DNA of 38,191 nt. Source: a virus. The notes beneath the pieces were generated by a model. That model had not been told where the DNA came from and made no database searches. It saw only the letters and a program-made list of their open reading frames with translations. A program made the translations under genes and the position numbers. Position 1 is the first letter of the stretch, and each line of letters begins with the position of its first letter. This document shows, piece by piece, positions 16,708-24,734 of this stretch. Location of the stretch: the IMG/VR virus record IMGVR_UViG_3300026512_000006, positions 64,001 through 102,191 of that record; one strand, 5' to 3'.

Positions 16708-17114
16708 TTAGATTCCTTGTTATTTGTTTAATTTAAAAGACCATAACTACACGTTGTAATAACTTGTAGTAGAGGGCCAGGGTTTAACTAGTATTAAGGC
16801 TATTTGCCATAATGATACTAGAGTCCAGGTGTGACCTGGTGTATAGTAGTAGTATAGACCAAAAACTAAACTGGAGTTACGGTTGTTGCTTGATGCAGCA
16901 TCTATTACTGCCCCAGGCTTTACGTCCTAGACGTACTCCGATGGTTTTATAATGACCTATTTAGTGTCTGTGTCAAGACCTAGTACCCATTACTGACGCA
17001 TTAGTCCTCGTCTGTAGTCTGATTTGCTACGCTGGTTCAGTACTAACAAGACCTTATGACACTTGGCACTAGACTAGACTTACAGCTTTCTTCTTAGTGC
17101 ATGCTAGTACTTAG
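16708..17114 (-). other. 407-base non-coding stretch with tri-loop hairpins
   Basis: No open frame of interest on either strand. It holds CCAGGT-GTG-ACCTGG (16825-16839), ACGTC-CTA-GACGT (16922-16934) and GATGC-A-GCATC (16892-16902), and looks more GC-rich than its surroundings. It lies downstream of the SSB-like gene on the leftward transcript. The group I intron R and S sequences found elsewhere in the window are absent, so an intron is not supported. It may be a structured non-coding RNA, a transcript-end region or a promoter region. Confidence 0.45.
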
Positions 17115-17783
17115 CTAGGCTCCAGGGAAGCCTGATTTAGCTTTAGTTGCACCAGGAAAACCTGACTTAGCAGCAGTAGTAGGATTAGCTGCAGGAGTAG
17201 CTCCACCACCACTACCAGATTGTTGAGCTTTTTTCCAAGCTGCTACGGCGTCTTCAGTTACACCATCTTCGTATTTAATTTCAGATGCAAATGCCTCGTC
17301 TTTAGCGAGACGTTCTCCGATATTTTCTCCTGTAAGGACTTCTGAGCCAGATGCTCCGTCGGATACTCTGTAGAAGCGACGTACAGATACGTTTTCTTGA
17401 ATAGCACCTTTGTACATTCTGTAAGAGATTTGAATCCAAGCTTTTACGGCTACATCATTTAATTCTGGAATACAATTAAGTTCTTTAGCACCTTTTTTAA
17501 AAGTTACTGTAGTTGGTTCTGGATCTGATAGTTCTTCTTCACCGATTACAGCTGCTAATGCTTCTAAGATCTTATAGCCGAATGTAGGCTGTCCGTTGAT
17601 ACCTAAGATATTGTTACCGTAAGACATACATTTATCGAAGAAGTAGTTTACTTGTACTGCTCCATTAGTAGTATTAACTACCTCTGCATGTTTTAATGTT
17701 AAGTCATAAATACCTGATTTAGTAATATAACCACTGCCGCCTTCTTGTTGTACTGATTCTTGCTTGACCGTTAAAAATGCCAT
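17115..17783 (-). CDS. single-stranded DNA-binding protein, N4 gp45-like
   Basis: Protein of 222 residues beginning MAFLTVKQESVQQEGGSGYI, then YDLTLKHAEVV and VQVNYFFD, a beta-rich pattern typical of the phage proteins annotated as SSB or DUF669-like. N4 gp45 is an SSB needed for replication, recombination and late transcription and lies in the same relative place (next to the gp44-like ATPase and last before vRNAP). The C-terminal tail is not acidic as in bacterial SSB; it is Gly/Ala/Pro-rich with KSGFPGA repeated twice. Assignment rests on context and general pattern, so moderate confidence. Confidence 0.6.
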   Translation of the reverse strand: MAFLTVKQESVQQEGGSGYITKSGIYDLTLKHAEVVNTTNGAVQVNYFFDKCMSYGNNILGINGQPTFGYKILEALAAVIGEEELSDPEPTTVTFKKGAKELNCIPELNDVAVKAWIQISYRMYKGAIQENVSVRRFYRVSDGASGSEVLTGENIGERLAKDEAFASEIKYEDGVTEDAVAAWKKAQQSGSGGGATPAANPTTAAKSGFPGATKAKSGFPGA

Positions 17784-17819
17784 TATTATTCCTTGTTTGT
17801 TTTATTTTGTTATTTATTG

Positions 17820-18009
17820 TTAGAGTTGAAACTCTTGTGCTTCTACTTTTGAAGCTGTTAATTTAGCGATATGCTCGTTAATGTCATATTGCTCGCTGTC
17901 TAATGAATCTTCCAAATCAGATAGAGTTGTTCTGCATGGGAATTTCATAGACTTTTGATGAATGATAAATTTACCAGTTTTCTTTTCAATGAAAATGGCC
18001 TCATTAGTA
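17820..18009 (-). CDS. RecA-like P-loop ATPase, exon 2 (C-terminal)
   Basis: Second exon, after a group I intron. Its frame reads NEAIFIEKKTGKFIIHQKSM, FPCRTTLSDLEDSL and so on to EAQEFQL and TAA at 17820-17822. Joining T18401 to this exon at 18009 gives SWMSVTNEAIFIE with no stop, total 220 residues. It has no start codon or ribosome binding site of its own, which is why it is missed unless spliced. Confidence 0.8.
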
Positions 18010-18400
18010 CGTTATATTCAGTAAGAGTCGTTACATCTTACCCGCGGCATTACCCGCAGCTATATATCACTATATAGACTAGACTATATCTTATACTATT
18101 GTAGGTATATTTCCTACTATAAGTCCTTTATACTTGCCTTTTGTTATAGGCCTTATTGTCATTTACTACATATAGAACTTAATTTAGTATTTTCCTGTTT
18201 CCACCCACTTGAGTGTACTCCGATGTCTCGGATAGTCGTTGAACCCGTACCTACACGGTACTCGGCTGCTGATTGTCTTATAAGTATAAATTGTTAAACA
18301 TTCATACACTGCTTTCGCGTGTGTTGTAGTTTTATACCCTTCAAGAGATTCCAGCAATTAAGGAAATTATCGTAGTGGTAACTACGCAGCTATTTTATTA
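18010..18400 (-). ncRNA. group I intron (391 nt) in the ATPase gene
   Basis: On the minus strand the core R element (GTTCAACGACTATC, complement of 18231-18244) and S element (AAGATATAGTC, complement of 18082-18092) are present and pair as P7. The 5' exon ends in T (18401) and the intron ends in G (18010), as required. The IGS GCUG pairs with exon CGGU. Removal keeps frame and restores one protein. No endonuclease gene fits inside. Its sequence resembles the MoxR intron at 34263-34758. Confidence 0.88.
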
Positions 18401-18873
18401 ACCGACATCCATGACCCAGCTTTACCGAATTGTCCAGTTGCCGGAATAATATGACGAGCTGTATCTGCATCAAATACTGTGTGAGCTACAATTATTACAT
18501 TTACACCATTGGCTATTAGAACATCTTCGATGTATGCATTTAGATTTAGAGTGTCTCTATTATTATTCTTATGAATATCAAAACCTTTAAAGGCGTTGTC
18601 ATTAAATGCTTGCATTGTGCTATAAAATTGAGTTACAGTGTCTAAAACAACAGTATCGGGTAATTTACCAAAGCGTTCTTTGTATGCTCCAAGTTTCTCA
18701 TTAATAGTATCAATTAAAGCATCAATACCGTGGTACTCTGTAATGTTTACATGAGGTACAGAAAACCCGTATTCTTTTCTATCAAAGTTTATTACTAGTG
18801 CATTGTGAATTTTAGCAGCTAAGGTAGACTTACCTGTATTCTCAAAACCACTGATTAATAGTTTTATTGCCAT
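18401..18873 (-). CDS. RecA-like P-loop ATPase, exon 1 (N4 gp44-like)
   Basis: First exon of a 220-residue ATPase. Walker A SGFENTGKST (8-17), Walker B DTVVLDTVTQF around residue 73, then NGVNVIIVAHTVFD and TGQFGKAGSWMSV, the order of the phage AAA_24/RecA-like proteins that often sit beside SSB and a RecB-like nuclease. Likely role: ATP-driven step in replication or recombination; N4 gp44 has the same neighbourhood. Without splicing, translation would end in the intron after NKIAA. The start follows AAAGGAGCCAAT, directly behind a small hairpin. Confidence 0.82.
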
Positions 18874-18885
18874 ATTGGCTCCTTT

Positions 18886-18904
18886 AATCGGTAACTAGCC
18901 GATT
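18886..18904 (-). promoter_or_regulatory. hairpin next to the ATPase ribosome binding site
   Basis: AATCGG and CCGATT pair over 6 bp with a 7-base loop, ending right at the AAAGGAG of the ATPase gene in the 72-base gap. It could modulate ribosome access or protect a processed end. No T run follows. Confidence 0.35.
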
Positions 18905-18945
18905 TAATTGTTTGATTTGATGAGAGTTTAAAGACATCCTCGTGG

Positions 18946-19194
18946 TCATAGTTTATATATCTTTATACAGTTACCTGCTACAGGCTGTATCAATACGCTG
19001 ATACCAAATTCAAGTGTTATCACTTTTGTATCATTACCCTCTATAGACTCGTATACTGTAAGTCTGTCACGTCTAGAATCACCAAATTGTATTGTAGCAG
19101 GCTCTTTTCGTATATCTCTAATTTTTTGCTCTAGCGTATAAATACGTGCTGTCAGTTCAGTAATATGTGTTTCTAGCTCTGCTTTAGTTGCCAT
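18946..19194 (-). CDS. hypothetical coiled-coil protein (82 aa)
   Basis: Residues 3-33 form a clear heptad-type helix (ELETHITELTARIYTLEQKI) followed by a beta-like C-terminal half (RLTVYESIEG, KVITLEFGISVLIQPV). Probably a small oligomeric adaptor. The start follows AGGATTAATACT. No family recognised; it sits between an ATPase and a nuclease gene. Confidence 0.6.
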   Translation of the reverse strand: MATKAELETHITELTARIYTLEQKIRDIRKEPATIQFGDSRRDRLTVYESIEGNDTKVITLEFGISVLIQPVAGNCIKIYKL

Positions 19195-19204
19195 AGTATT
19201 AATC

Positions 19205-19603
19205 CTAAATATTTTTAATTAAGCTGGCATCTTGAGATACAGCTACTAGATTAGTTATTTCTGCTAGATTAAAATTGCTAGATGATTGTGTGGTTTTAAT
19301 ATCAAGTGTTGTTAGATGTTTAATGACCTCTTTTAATTGATGTTCTACAGATTTGTTTTGTATAGATTTTTCTATTGTGTCTAGTCTGTTTATTATTGTC
19401 TTACCTTCAGAGCGTTGTTCTAAAGGTACAAAGTTGGTAGGCAATATTAGTGTAGAGACAGCTCCTCCTATTACAACACTTACTAAGTAAGCTACTCCAT
19501 CATGTACTAAGTAGACACCGTCTCCATCAGGATAGCTGGTGTTTACATTTATAACCGAGGGGTCAATAGTAAGAATTTCTTTATTTGTGCATTCGATAAA
19601 CAT
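19205..19603 (-). CDS. hypothetical protein (132 aa)
   Basis: N-terminal half beta-rich and hydrophobic in places (GVYLVHDGVAYLVSVVIGGA, STLILPTNFVPLEQR), C-terminal half helical with a coiled-coil-like stretch (INRLDTIEKSIQNKSVEHQL). The start codon overlaps the stop of the nuclease gene, so it is likely co-translated with it. No known motif; function unknown. Confidence 0.6.
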   Translation of the reverse strand: MFIECTNKEILTIDPSVINVNTSYPDGDGVYLVHDGVAYLVSVVIGGAVSTLILPTNFVPLEQRSEGKTIINRLDTIEKSIQNKSVEHQLKEVIKHLTTLDIKTTQSSSNFNLAEITNLVAVSQDASLIKNI

Positions 19604-20445
19604 TATTCTGGTACCGGTATATTGTTCTTTTTGAGCCTGTAATCACATGCCAAAAGATATTGGATATCAGGATAGTTATTAAAGCACTGTACAGAATCTG
19701 CTATTAAATGTAAGATGCCTTCTATGAAGTTATAAGCTTGGTCATCAAACGGTGCTGTAAAGTTTTTAGTGCGTACTGGTAATGTCTTAGTAGGCTGCAC
19801 TACATAGCATAGCTCTACTTGAGATACTTTGATACCTTGTTGGTGCAAGATATAAGCATAAGTATAGGCTTGCAGTTTATAGGCGTAGGAGAATGTTGAC
19901 GGCATTTTAGATGCTGTCTTGTAGTCTCTTACTGTTAATTGTCCTACTGGATTATTAATATCATCATTTGGAGCTGTGGACGTGATAGCATCGTAAGTTC
20001 CCCCGACAAATATGCCAGGGAGTAGCTCATGGTAAATAAAGTTCTCAGTAGCTATAGTATTAGCACTTAGTACAAAATCTTTGATTAGCATTTCTGCCAT
20101 ATTATGCCATAAGCCTCTAATCTTAGAAGTGTCGTAGTCTTCATTGCCTTTATAAACATTTATGAAGGCTTCTACTGCTTCTGCCAATTCTTGACTATTG
20201 TGAGGTGTTTTGGCAATGAGTGCATTTGCTACTACTTCGGCACAGGCATGTACGCATGTCCCTAGTACTGTTGAAGTACTACCAGTGAACTTTTTAGGTG
20301 CTCCTAAGAGGTTCTCACGGTACCATGTAGTCTTGTCACTAAAGAATTTATCTACGCCTGATGGGCTTATTTTAAATGCTTCTTTAGGTATGTGGTCTGC
20401 ACCGTCATAATATTTAAATAACTCTTTATAATTTATTGTAGTCAT
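19603..20445 (-). CDS. PD-(D/E)XK exonuclease, RecB/Cas4-like
   Basis: Predicted DNA exonuclease for recombination or host DNA breakdown. It has the RecB-family order: SPSGVDKFF and TWYRENLLG near the N terminus, GTCVHACAE (conserved His), GGTYDAIT (first Asp), VRDYKTAS (D-x-K active site), then YKLQAYTYAYIL (motif with conserved Gln and Tyr). No cysteine cluster as in Fe-S Cas4 is visible. The start MTTINYKE at 20445 is preferred because AGGAG lies 8 bases before it; ATG codons at 20451 and 20472 are alternatives. An extended -10 promoter lies about 70 bases upstream. Confidence 0.85.
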   Translation of the reverse strand: MTTINYKELFKYYDGADHIPKEAFKISPSGVDKFFSDKTTWYRENLLGAPKKFTGSTSTVLGTCVHACAEVVANALIAKTPHNSQELAEAVEAFINVYKGNEDYDTSKIRGLWHNMAEMLIKDFVLSANTIATENFIYHELLPGIFVGGTYDAITSTAPNDDINNPVGQLTVRDYKTASKMPSTFSYAYKLQAYTYAYILHQQGIKVSQVELCYVVQPTKTLPVRTKNFTAPFDDQAYNFIEGILHLIADSVQCFNNYPDIQYLLACDYRLKKNNIPVPE

Positions 20446-20512
20446 TACCATGTCTCCTTCCATTATCTGCAAATATGTAATGTAATATAGTTGTTATTTT
20501 ATATATAACAAA

Positions 20513-20521
20513 ATTATACCA
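20513..20521 (-). promoter_or_regulatory. extended -10 promoter, TGGTATAAT
   Basis: Read leftward, TGGTATAAT is a perfect sigma70 extended -10 (TGnTATAAT), placed in the 60-base gap before the RecB-like nuclease. No good -35 is visible, as is usual for extended -10 promoters. The same 9-mer occurs before the polymerase gene. Confidence 0.5.
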
Positions 20522-20532
20522 TAATGCTAAGT

Positions 20533-21006
20533 TCATTTCGTTTCCTTTTTTGGTAGTTTTTCTTGAACTGCTCTCACGTATAGTTCTACTCTAGGATTAT
20601 CTTTATCGTAGTCACCTACGTAGTAAGCTTCCTTTTTGCAGAACTTTACGTTGTCATTTTGTATAAGCCCATATTTTTCAAATGCATCATTAGCATGTTT
20701 ACTAGCAAGACCACACACATTTCCTAGGTCAGATACTTTGCTTTTATAGTGATATATAATTGCAAGTTCATACGGACCTGTTATAGTCTCGGCTTTTTGA
20801 GCTTTAAGGTCGGTTAAGATGTAGTCTGTGAACCATTTCTTTACCTCGTTTTTAATGAAGGGATGAGCATTTCTATACCAGTTCATACCTACTAGGAATG
20901 TTTTGTCTGCTTTAGTCTTAAAGCATTGTGTGTAGTACACAGGCATTACTATATGTATGAAAGTGTCTTTATCTACTGCTTTAGGCTTTGGCTTAGTGCA
21001 GGACAT
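20533..21006 (-). CDS. RusA-like Holliday junction resolvase
   Basis: 157 residues. The block YHYKSKVSDLGNVCGLASKH followed by ANDAFEKYGLIQNDNVKF matches RusA, where D-x-D-N...K...D.....G...DD forms the metal site; here some Asp are Asn (NDN). RusA dimers cut four-way junctions in replication and recombination intermediates. The N-terminal KPKPKAVDKDTF then IVMPVYY fits the first strand. The start overlaps the GP88-like gene by 14 bases. Replacement of the usual DD by ND leaves activity uncertain. Confidence 0.7.
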   Translation of the reverse strand: MSCTKPKPKAVDKDTFIHIVMPVYYTQCFKTKADKTFLVGMNWYRNAHPFIKNEVKKWFTDYILTDLKAQKAETITGPYELAIIYHYKSKVSDLGNVCGLASKHANDAFEKYGLIQNDNVKFCKKEAYYVGDYDKDNPRVELYVRAVQEKLPKKETK

Positions 21007-21634
21007 AGGCTACCTTAGCGCTAGTGTAACACATGGTACAATCATTACAAGATTTTCTGTTAGGCTGTACTCCTACAGGACAGACATGTATACCTTGTCG
21101 TTTAGCTTCAAAGATATCTTCTTGGTTAATTACATAGGAGTTTACTCCAGGACGCTCTCTATTATTGAGGCCTATATTATCTGCTGATATGCGTAGGGCA
21201 ACATTAGGTAATGACGATAAGCTATGGCAGTAGGCAGTACGCGTAGTAGCTACTATCGCAGCATTTATGGCAGGTATCTTATCAGACCTAGTTGGTAACC
21301 AAAAAATAGTATTGGGACATAGCCTGCATACTTCAGCTATTTTAGTAGCCAGCTCAGGAGTTTCTATATCTCCGGAGTCAAACCATCTGAAGTAATCGCA
21401 TTTGGATACTTCCTTTACCATGTCATCTACCCAATTGTTGCGATGGTAGTCTAGTTTGTTATGTTCTCGTAGATTTTTTACGGAAGGAAAGTGATACATT
21501 CCTTTTTTAGCATAACAGCTTTTACATATCTCTGCATCGGATGAACCTGGGCAGGAACTGCCTGCAGGTAGTGACCAGCTTTTAACACGTTTACCTGTTA
21601 TCTTCATTTTAGATGTACTGCTTAGTTTAATCAT
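20993..21634 (-). CDS. GP88-like cysteine-rich phage protein
   Basis: 213 residues. WSLPAGSSCPG...CKSCYAKKGMY near residue 20-46, then FRWFDSGDI, TIFWLPTRSDKI and a C-terminal CPVGVQ...CNDCTMC. This is the layout of the phage gene-product-88 family, of unknown biochemical role; the paired cysteines (C..C..C) suggest bound zinc or an Fe-S cluster. It lies at the start of the nuclease transcription block, downstream of a terminator, so it may be separately transcribed from the genes to its right. Confidence 0.7.
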   Translation of the reverse strand: MIKLSSTSKMKITGKRVKSWSLPAGSSCPGSSDAEICKSCYAKKGMYHFPSVKNLREHNKLDYHRNNWVDDMVKEVSKCDYFRWFDSGDIETPELATKIAEVCRLCPNTIFWLPTRSDKIPAINAAIVATTRTAYCHSLSSLPNVALRISADNIGLNNRERPGVNSYVINQEDIFEAKRQGIHVCPVGVQPNRKSCNDCTMCYTSAKVAYVLH

Positions 21635-21723
21635 TAAGATCCTTTATATGTGGATTAGCGTTCATTTAACGTACCTCTACGACGTAAACGTTGTAGTAGT
21701 AGTAAAAGTGTTGCTGTGATATT

Positions 21724-21742
21724 AAAAAGGCCTCATAGAGGC
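21724..21742 (-). terminator. intrinsic terminator after the 61-aa gene
   Basis: Read leftward: GCCTC-TAT-GAGGC then CTTTTT, a GC-rich 5-bp stem with a 3-base loop and a T run. It lies in the 168-base gap between the small gene at 21803 and the GP88-like gene and would end transcription from the right. Confidence 0.75.
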
Positions 21743-21802
21743 TCTTAGCGTTAATAGTGGCTATAACTACATTAGTAAAATCTAGGATATTATATTGGTA
21801 CA

Positions 21803-21988
21803 TTATAGTGCCAGTACTGCAAAGCCTGTAGGAAGCTCTGCTATTAGCTCTAAGCCTTTCACGATTGAAAGTACAGGTGTAGATAATTCTGATAGTGTAA
21901 ATTCATCATACTCATCAGTTATTGTTACTACTACTAATTCGTCGTCGTTGTGTTTATTAAGTAAATCTTTTAGTTCTTTTACTGTCAT
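21803..21988 (-). CDS. small acidic protein (61 aa)
   Basis: Begins MTVKELKDLLNKHNDDELVV, then VTITDEYDEFTLSEL and a hydrophobic end. The first 25 residues resemble the short phage proteins with KELi..L...dDdeVvv pattern, of unknown function. Good ribosome binding site (AAAGGAGCATAT). It is the last gene before the terminator. Confidence 0.6.
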   Translation of the reverse strand: MTVKELKDLLNKHNDDELVVVTITDEYDEFTLSELSTPVLSIVKGLELIAELPTGFAVLAL

Positions 21989-22007
21989 ATATGCTCCTTT
22001 GTGTAGT

Positions 22008-22904
22008 TTAAATTGCTGAGAACAATGATGCTTTTACGATATCTCTAGATTTAGGTACGTCAAGAAAATCATTGATGTCATACATTAAATCCATTATATA
22101 CTCTCTTGATGCACCTAGTTGTTTGGCTTTCTCTATTGCTGCCATTGATGTTTTCCATCTATCTCCTTCTTGTGCATCATACGCAAACTGGAAGGTAGCG
22201 TAGGGGGATGCTAATGCTGCTTTAGCTAAAGCAGGAGTAGTACTAGTCAATGCATATTCTTCTTGCTGTTTAGCTACTGCTACTCTTGCTATTTGTAAGG
22301 CATTGTCAGTATTTAATTTAGTACCATTAGTTACTGATAGTACTTGCCTACCTTTGTAGCCAAATATTACTTGACTCATAGCTAGTCTATCTATCTTGCC
22401 CATTCCTAAAGAAGTAGCTACTGCTTGTAAGTAGAATTTCCATTCATCTCTTGTTATTAGCATTTCTTTGTCTAGCTCTACTAATACTCTATATTTATAT
22501 TGCTTTGAAGGGTCTGATGTCCTACCTATATGATGATTTATGTTAGATAGTATGCTGTGCATTTCAGTGTCTGAGATGGTTGTCACATCTACGTCAAACC
22601 ATAACCATGTACATCCGCCTACTATGTTATTTACTCCACGAACTCTGCCTGTTGCATTAGGATGCTTTTCTTTATTGTACGTAGCATTAAATGCTTCTTT
22701 AAATTGAAAGTTGCTAAATCCTACATCGTTACTCAGTAGGTTAGCCAAGTCTTTAAATGGTACTTTATGGTATTCAAATCCTGTAACGCAGTTAAAGGCT
22801 ACATTAGCTTTAAGACGTGTAATCATATCTGGGTTAGCTTTAGATGCTATTGCTTCTTGTAGTGCGTCATTGTTTACATGTATTAAGCTTACTCCATGTT
22901 GCAT
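22008..22904 (-). CDS. putative archaeo-eukaryotic-type primase (N4 gp43-like position)
   Basis: 298 residues. CTWLWFDVDVTT (about 98-109) looks like motif I of archaeo-eukaryotic primases, hhDhD, and YKYRVLVELDKE follows as the next strand. The C-terminal half (from about 215) is helical and may be a PriCT-like or helicase-contact region (KQLGASREYIMDLMYDINDF). In N4-like phages a primase-like gene is next to the gp42/gp44/gp45 set, as here. The His of motif II and Asp of motif III cannot be fixed by eye, so this is a tentative call. The start follows AAGGAAACTAA. Confidence 0.5.
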   Translation of the reverse strand: MQHGVSLIHVNNDALQEAIASKANPDMITRLKANVAFNCVTGFEYHKVPFKDLANLLSNDVGFSNFQFKEAFNATYNKEKHPNATGRVRGVNNIVGGCTWLWFDVDVTTISDTEMHSILSNINHHIGRTSDPSKQYKYRVLVELDKEMLITRDEWKFYLQAVATSLGMGKIDRLAMSQVIFGYKGRQVLSVTNGTKLNTDNALQIARVAVAKQQEEYALTSTTPALAKAALASPYATFQFAYDAQEGDRWKTSMAAIEKAKQLGASREYIMDLMYDINDFLDVPKSRDIVKASLFSAI

Positions 22905-22918
22905 TTAGTTTCCTTAGG

Positions 22919-24322
22919 TTAGGCTAATTCATCTACTTCTATATCTTGTACGGCTGATTCATAAAAATGTATATACCCTTCTGAGTATTCGTATTTATTG
23001 ATATCATCGTATGACTTTGCTAAATCTATTAGTTCTAGCATTTTATTTTTAGCTAAGCCATTCCCTTTTACAAATCCCATTTTACGAAGTTTGTGAATTG
23101 ATATGTTTGCATAGCCATTTTCTGCAATAGATGCCATGTAGTCTGCAAATAGCTCATAAGGTTCTTTTGCAAGCTCTGTCTCGAATAACTCTAAGTCCAT
23201 AGAGAATATTTCTGTGAAGTTTACTGCATCTACATAATGACGTAATTCTATAGTAGTATCGTTCTCTAAAATTGCTAAAGCACCTGCAAGTTTTAATGCT
23301 TTCCACTGCATGTGTTGGCGGTGTAGTATAGACATTGGGTGTTGTTTAGACATGGTATCGGCTAATAGTTCATTGTACCCTTTATATACTTCGAACAAAT
23401 CTTCTACTTCTGAAGTTACTTTAAGGGGAGAATTGCTTGTAGCATCTACTAGACCTGTTAGCCAAGGTTCTAGGCTTTCCATAGCTTTAAAAGAAGCCTC
23501 TTTAGCTTGGCGTTTAGCTTCTTGAAATTCTTCTATTGAATTATATTTAATTCTTTCAGGTGTTTCTTGTGAAAAACTGAAATAAGATCTTCTTGATAAT
23601 TTAGTAGAGAATTCCTCTTTGAATTTATTTTTAACAACTTCATCGAAGATGATGTTATCAGGAGATCCAAACATTAACCCTGAGAAGGGTAAGTTCATTA
23701 TAGGTGCTACTTGTTGTGTATCGTCTTTTACTGTTTTGGCAGGTATATAACCAGAGTCATAGCCTATCGCTAGTGCTACAATATTTTCTGCTATATCTTT
23801 ATTGCTTTGCAGCTCTGAGCCTAGTTCAGATACTTGGATATATCCAGCTCCTAGCGTACCTTCTTCTAAGGAGGCTAGGTGTTTCATTTGACCTGGTAAA
23901 GTACCAATACCTGAGAATAAGTCTCTGGGTTTAGAGTAGTATTTACGCCAGTCACTAGGTTTTTTACCATCTGCTTCAGCATCTTCTACGGCTTTTACTT
24001 TGGCATAGTCTTCACGATATTTGTTTATTTTTTTATATCCTGGTTCAAGGGCTTTACGAATCATCTGCATAGATGAGTCTTTGCCTATACCAGAACCGGC
24101 TATAATAAATGATATTGTATTTACAGGTATATTAGATTTTTCCCATGAAATAGGTTTACGTAAGTTACTAGCAAATACCATAAGCTCTGTCATAATCATT
24201 AATGCTTTCATTTTAGTTGGAGCATTAGTGGCTACTGTATCCATGCCTACTTTAAGGATGGCAGGATATTCGTCTTTAAAGCAGCCAGCTTCTAAGAGTC
24301 TTTTTTCAAACATTTCTACCAT
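22919..24322 (-). CDS. P-loop ATPase / helicase-like replication protein (DUF3987-like)
   Basis: 467 residues. Walker A FIIAGSGIGKDSSM around residue 74, a later acidic strand GLMFGSPDNIIFDEV, and a Ser/Arg-rich LSRRSYFSFSQETPER that may hold the arginine finger. This is the layout of the DUF3987/phage-plasmid helicase group. N4 gp42 occupies the equivalent place. The partner is probably the primase-like protein encoded 14 bases downstream, making a split primase-helicase. Start after AAGGAATTAAA. Confidence 0.65.
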   Translation of the reverse strand: MVEMFEKRLLEAGCFKDEYPAILKVGMDTVATNAPTKMKALMIMTELMVFASNLRKPISWEKSNIPVNTISFIIAGSGIGKDSSMQMIRKALEPGYKKINKYREDYAKVKAVEDAEADGKKPSDWRKYYSKPRDLFSGIGTLPGQMKHLASLEEGTLGAGYIQVSELGSELQSNKDIAENIVALAIGYDSGYIPAKTVKDDTQQVAPIMNLPFSGLMFGSPDNIIFDEVVKNKFKEEFSTKLSRRSYFSFSQETPERIKYNSIEEFQEAKRQAKEASFKAMESLEPWLTGLVDATSNSPLKVTSEVEDLFEVYKGYNELLADTMSKQHPMSILHRQHMQWKALKLAGALAILENDTTIELRHYVDAVNFTEIFSMDLELFETELAKEPYELFADYMASIAENGYANISIHKLRKMGFVKGNGLAKNKMLELIDLAKSYDDINKYEYSEGYIHFYESAVQDIEVDELA

Positions 24323-24331
24323 TTTAATTCC

Positions 24332-24517
24332 TTATTTATTCTCTATTAAGATTCCCAGAATAGCTATCTCTAAGATAGCATCTGCATCTCCCTTTCCTGC
24401 TTGGTTTGTTAACATTACTATTTTTTCCATTAAAGTTTTTTCTGATGATTCAGATACTACTTTAAGACTTTTATCTATGATAGGATTTAGTTTAGTTAAT
24501 ATTTCTTTTTTTGTCAT
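24332..24517 (-). CDS. hypothetical protein (61 aa)
   Basis: Begins MTKKEILTKLNPIIDKSLKV and is helical throughout (KIVMLTNQAGKGDADAILEI). The ATG at 24517 lies 9 bases after GAGGA and overlaps the stop of the spliced phosphatase (ATGA), which is good evidence that the phosphatase exon 2 upstream is real coding. Not recognised. Confidence 0.6.
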   Translation of the reverse strand: MTKKEILTKLNPIIDKSLKVVSESSEKTLMEKIVMLTNQAGKGDADAILEIAILGILIENK

Positions 24518-24734
24518 GTTGCGCAATCCTCTAGGTGGGCTCTAATTAAAGATTGAGATACTGTATTGCGTGATACTTCTCCATAATTTTTATGAAGAGT
24601 AATAGACTTCATGGATTGGTTGCTGCGATAGCCTTGACCTGCATGCCATGCATCTTTAGCGGTCAATGTGTTGAATGTCTCTACTATACAGTTAGTAAAT
24701 TCTTTTACTGATTGATGGTGGACATGTCCTGTAT
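24514..24734 (-). CDS. metallophosphatase, exon 2 (C-terminal)
   Basis: Frame begins with the last two bases of the Tyr codon, then TGHVHHQSVKEFTNCIVETF and ends RAHLEDCAT, TGA. TGHVHH is the C-terminal metal-binding motif of calcineurin-like phosphatases that exon 1 lacks. Joining T25648 to A24734 gives RYW-Y-TGHVHH without frame change; total 385 residues. Confidence 0.88.

Noticed and set aside
16741-17100. Degenerate group I intron between SSB and the H1-like gene
   Set aside because: One block (GTACTCCGATG) resembles the ATPase intron, but R and S are missing and there is no interrupted gene on either side.
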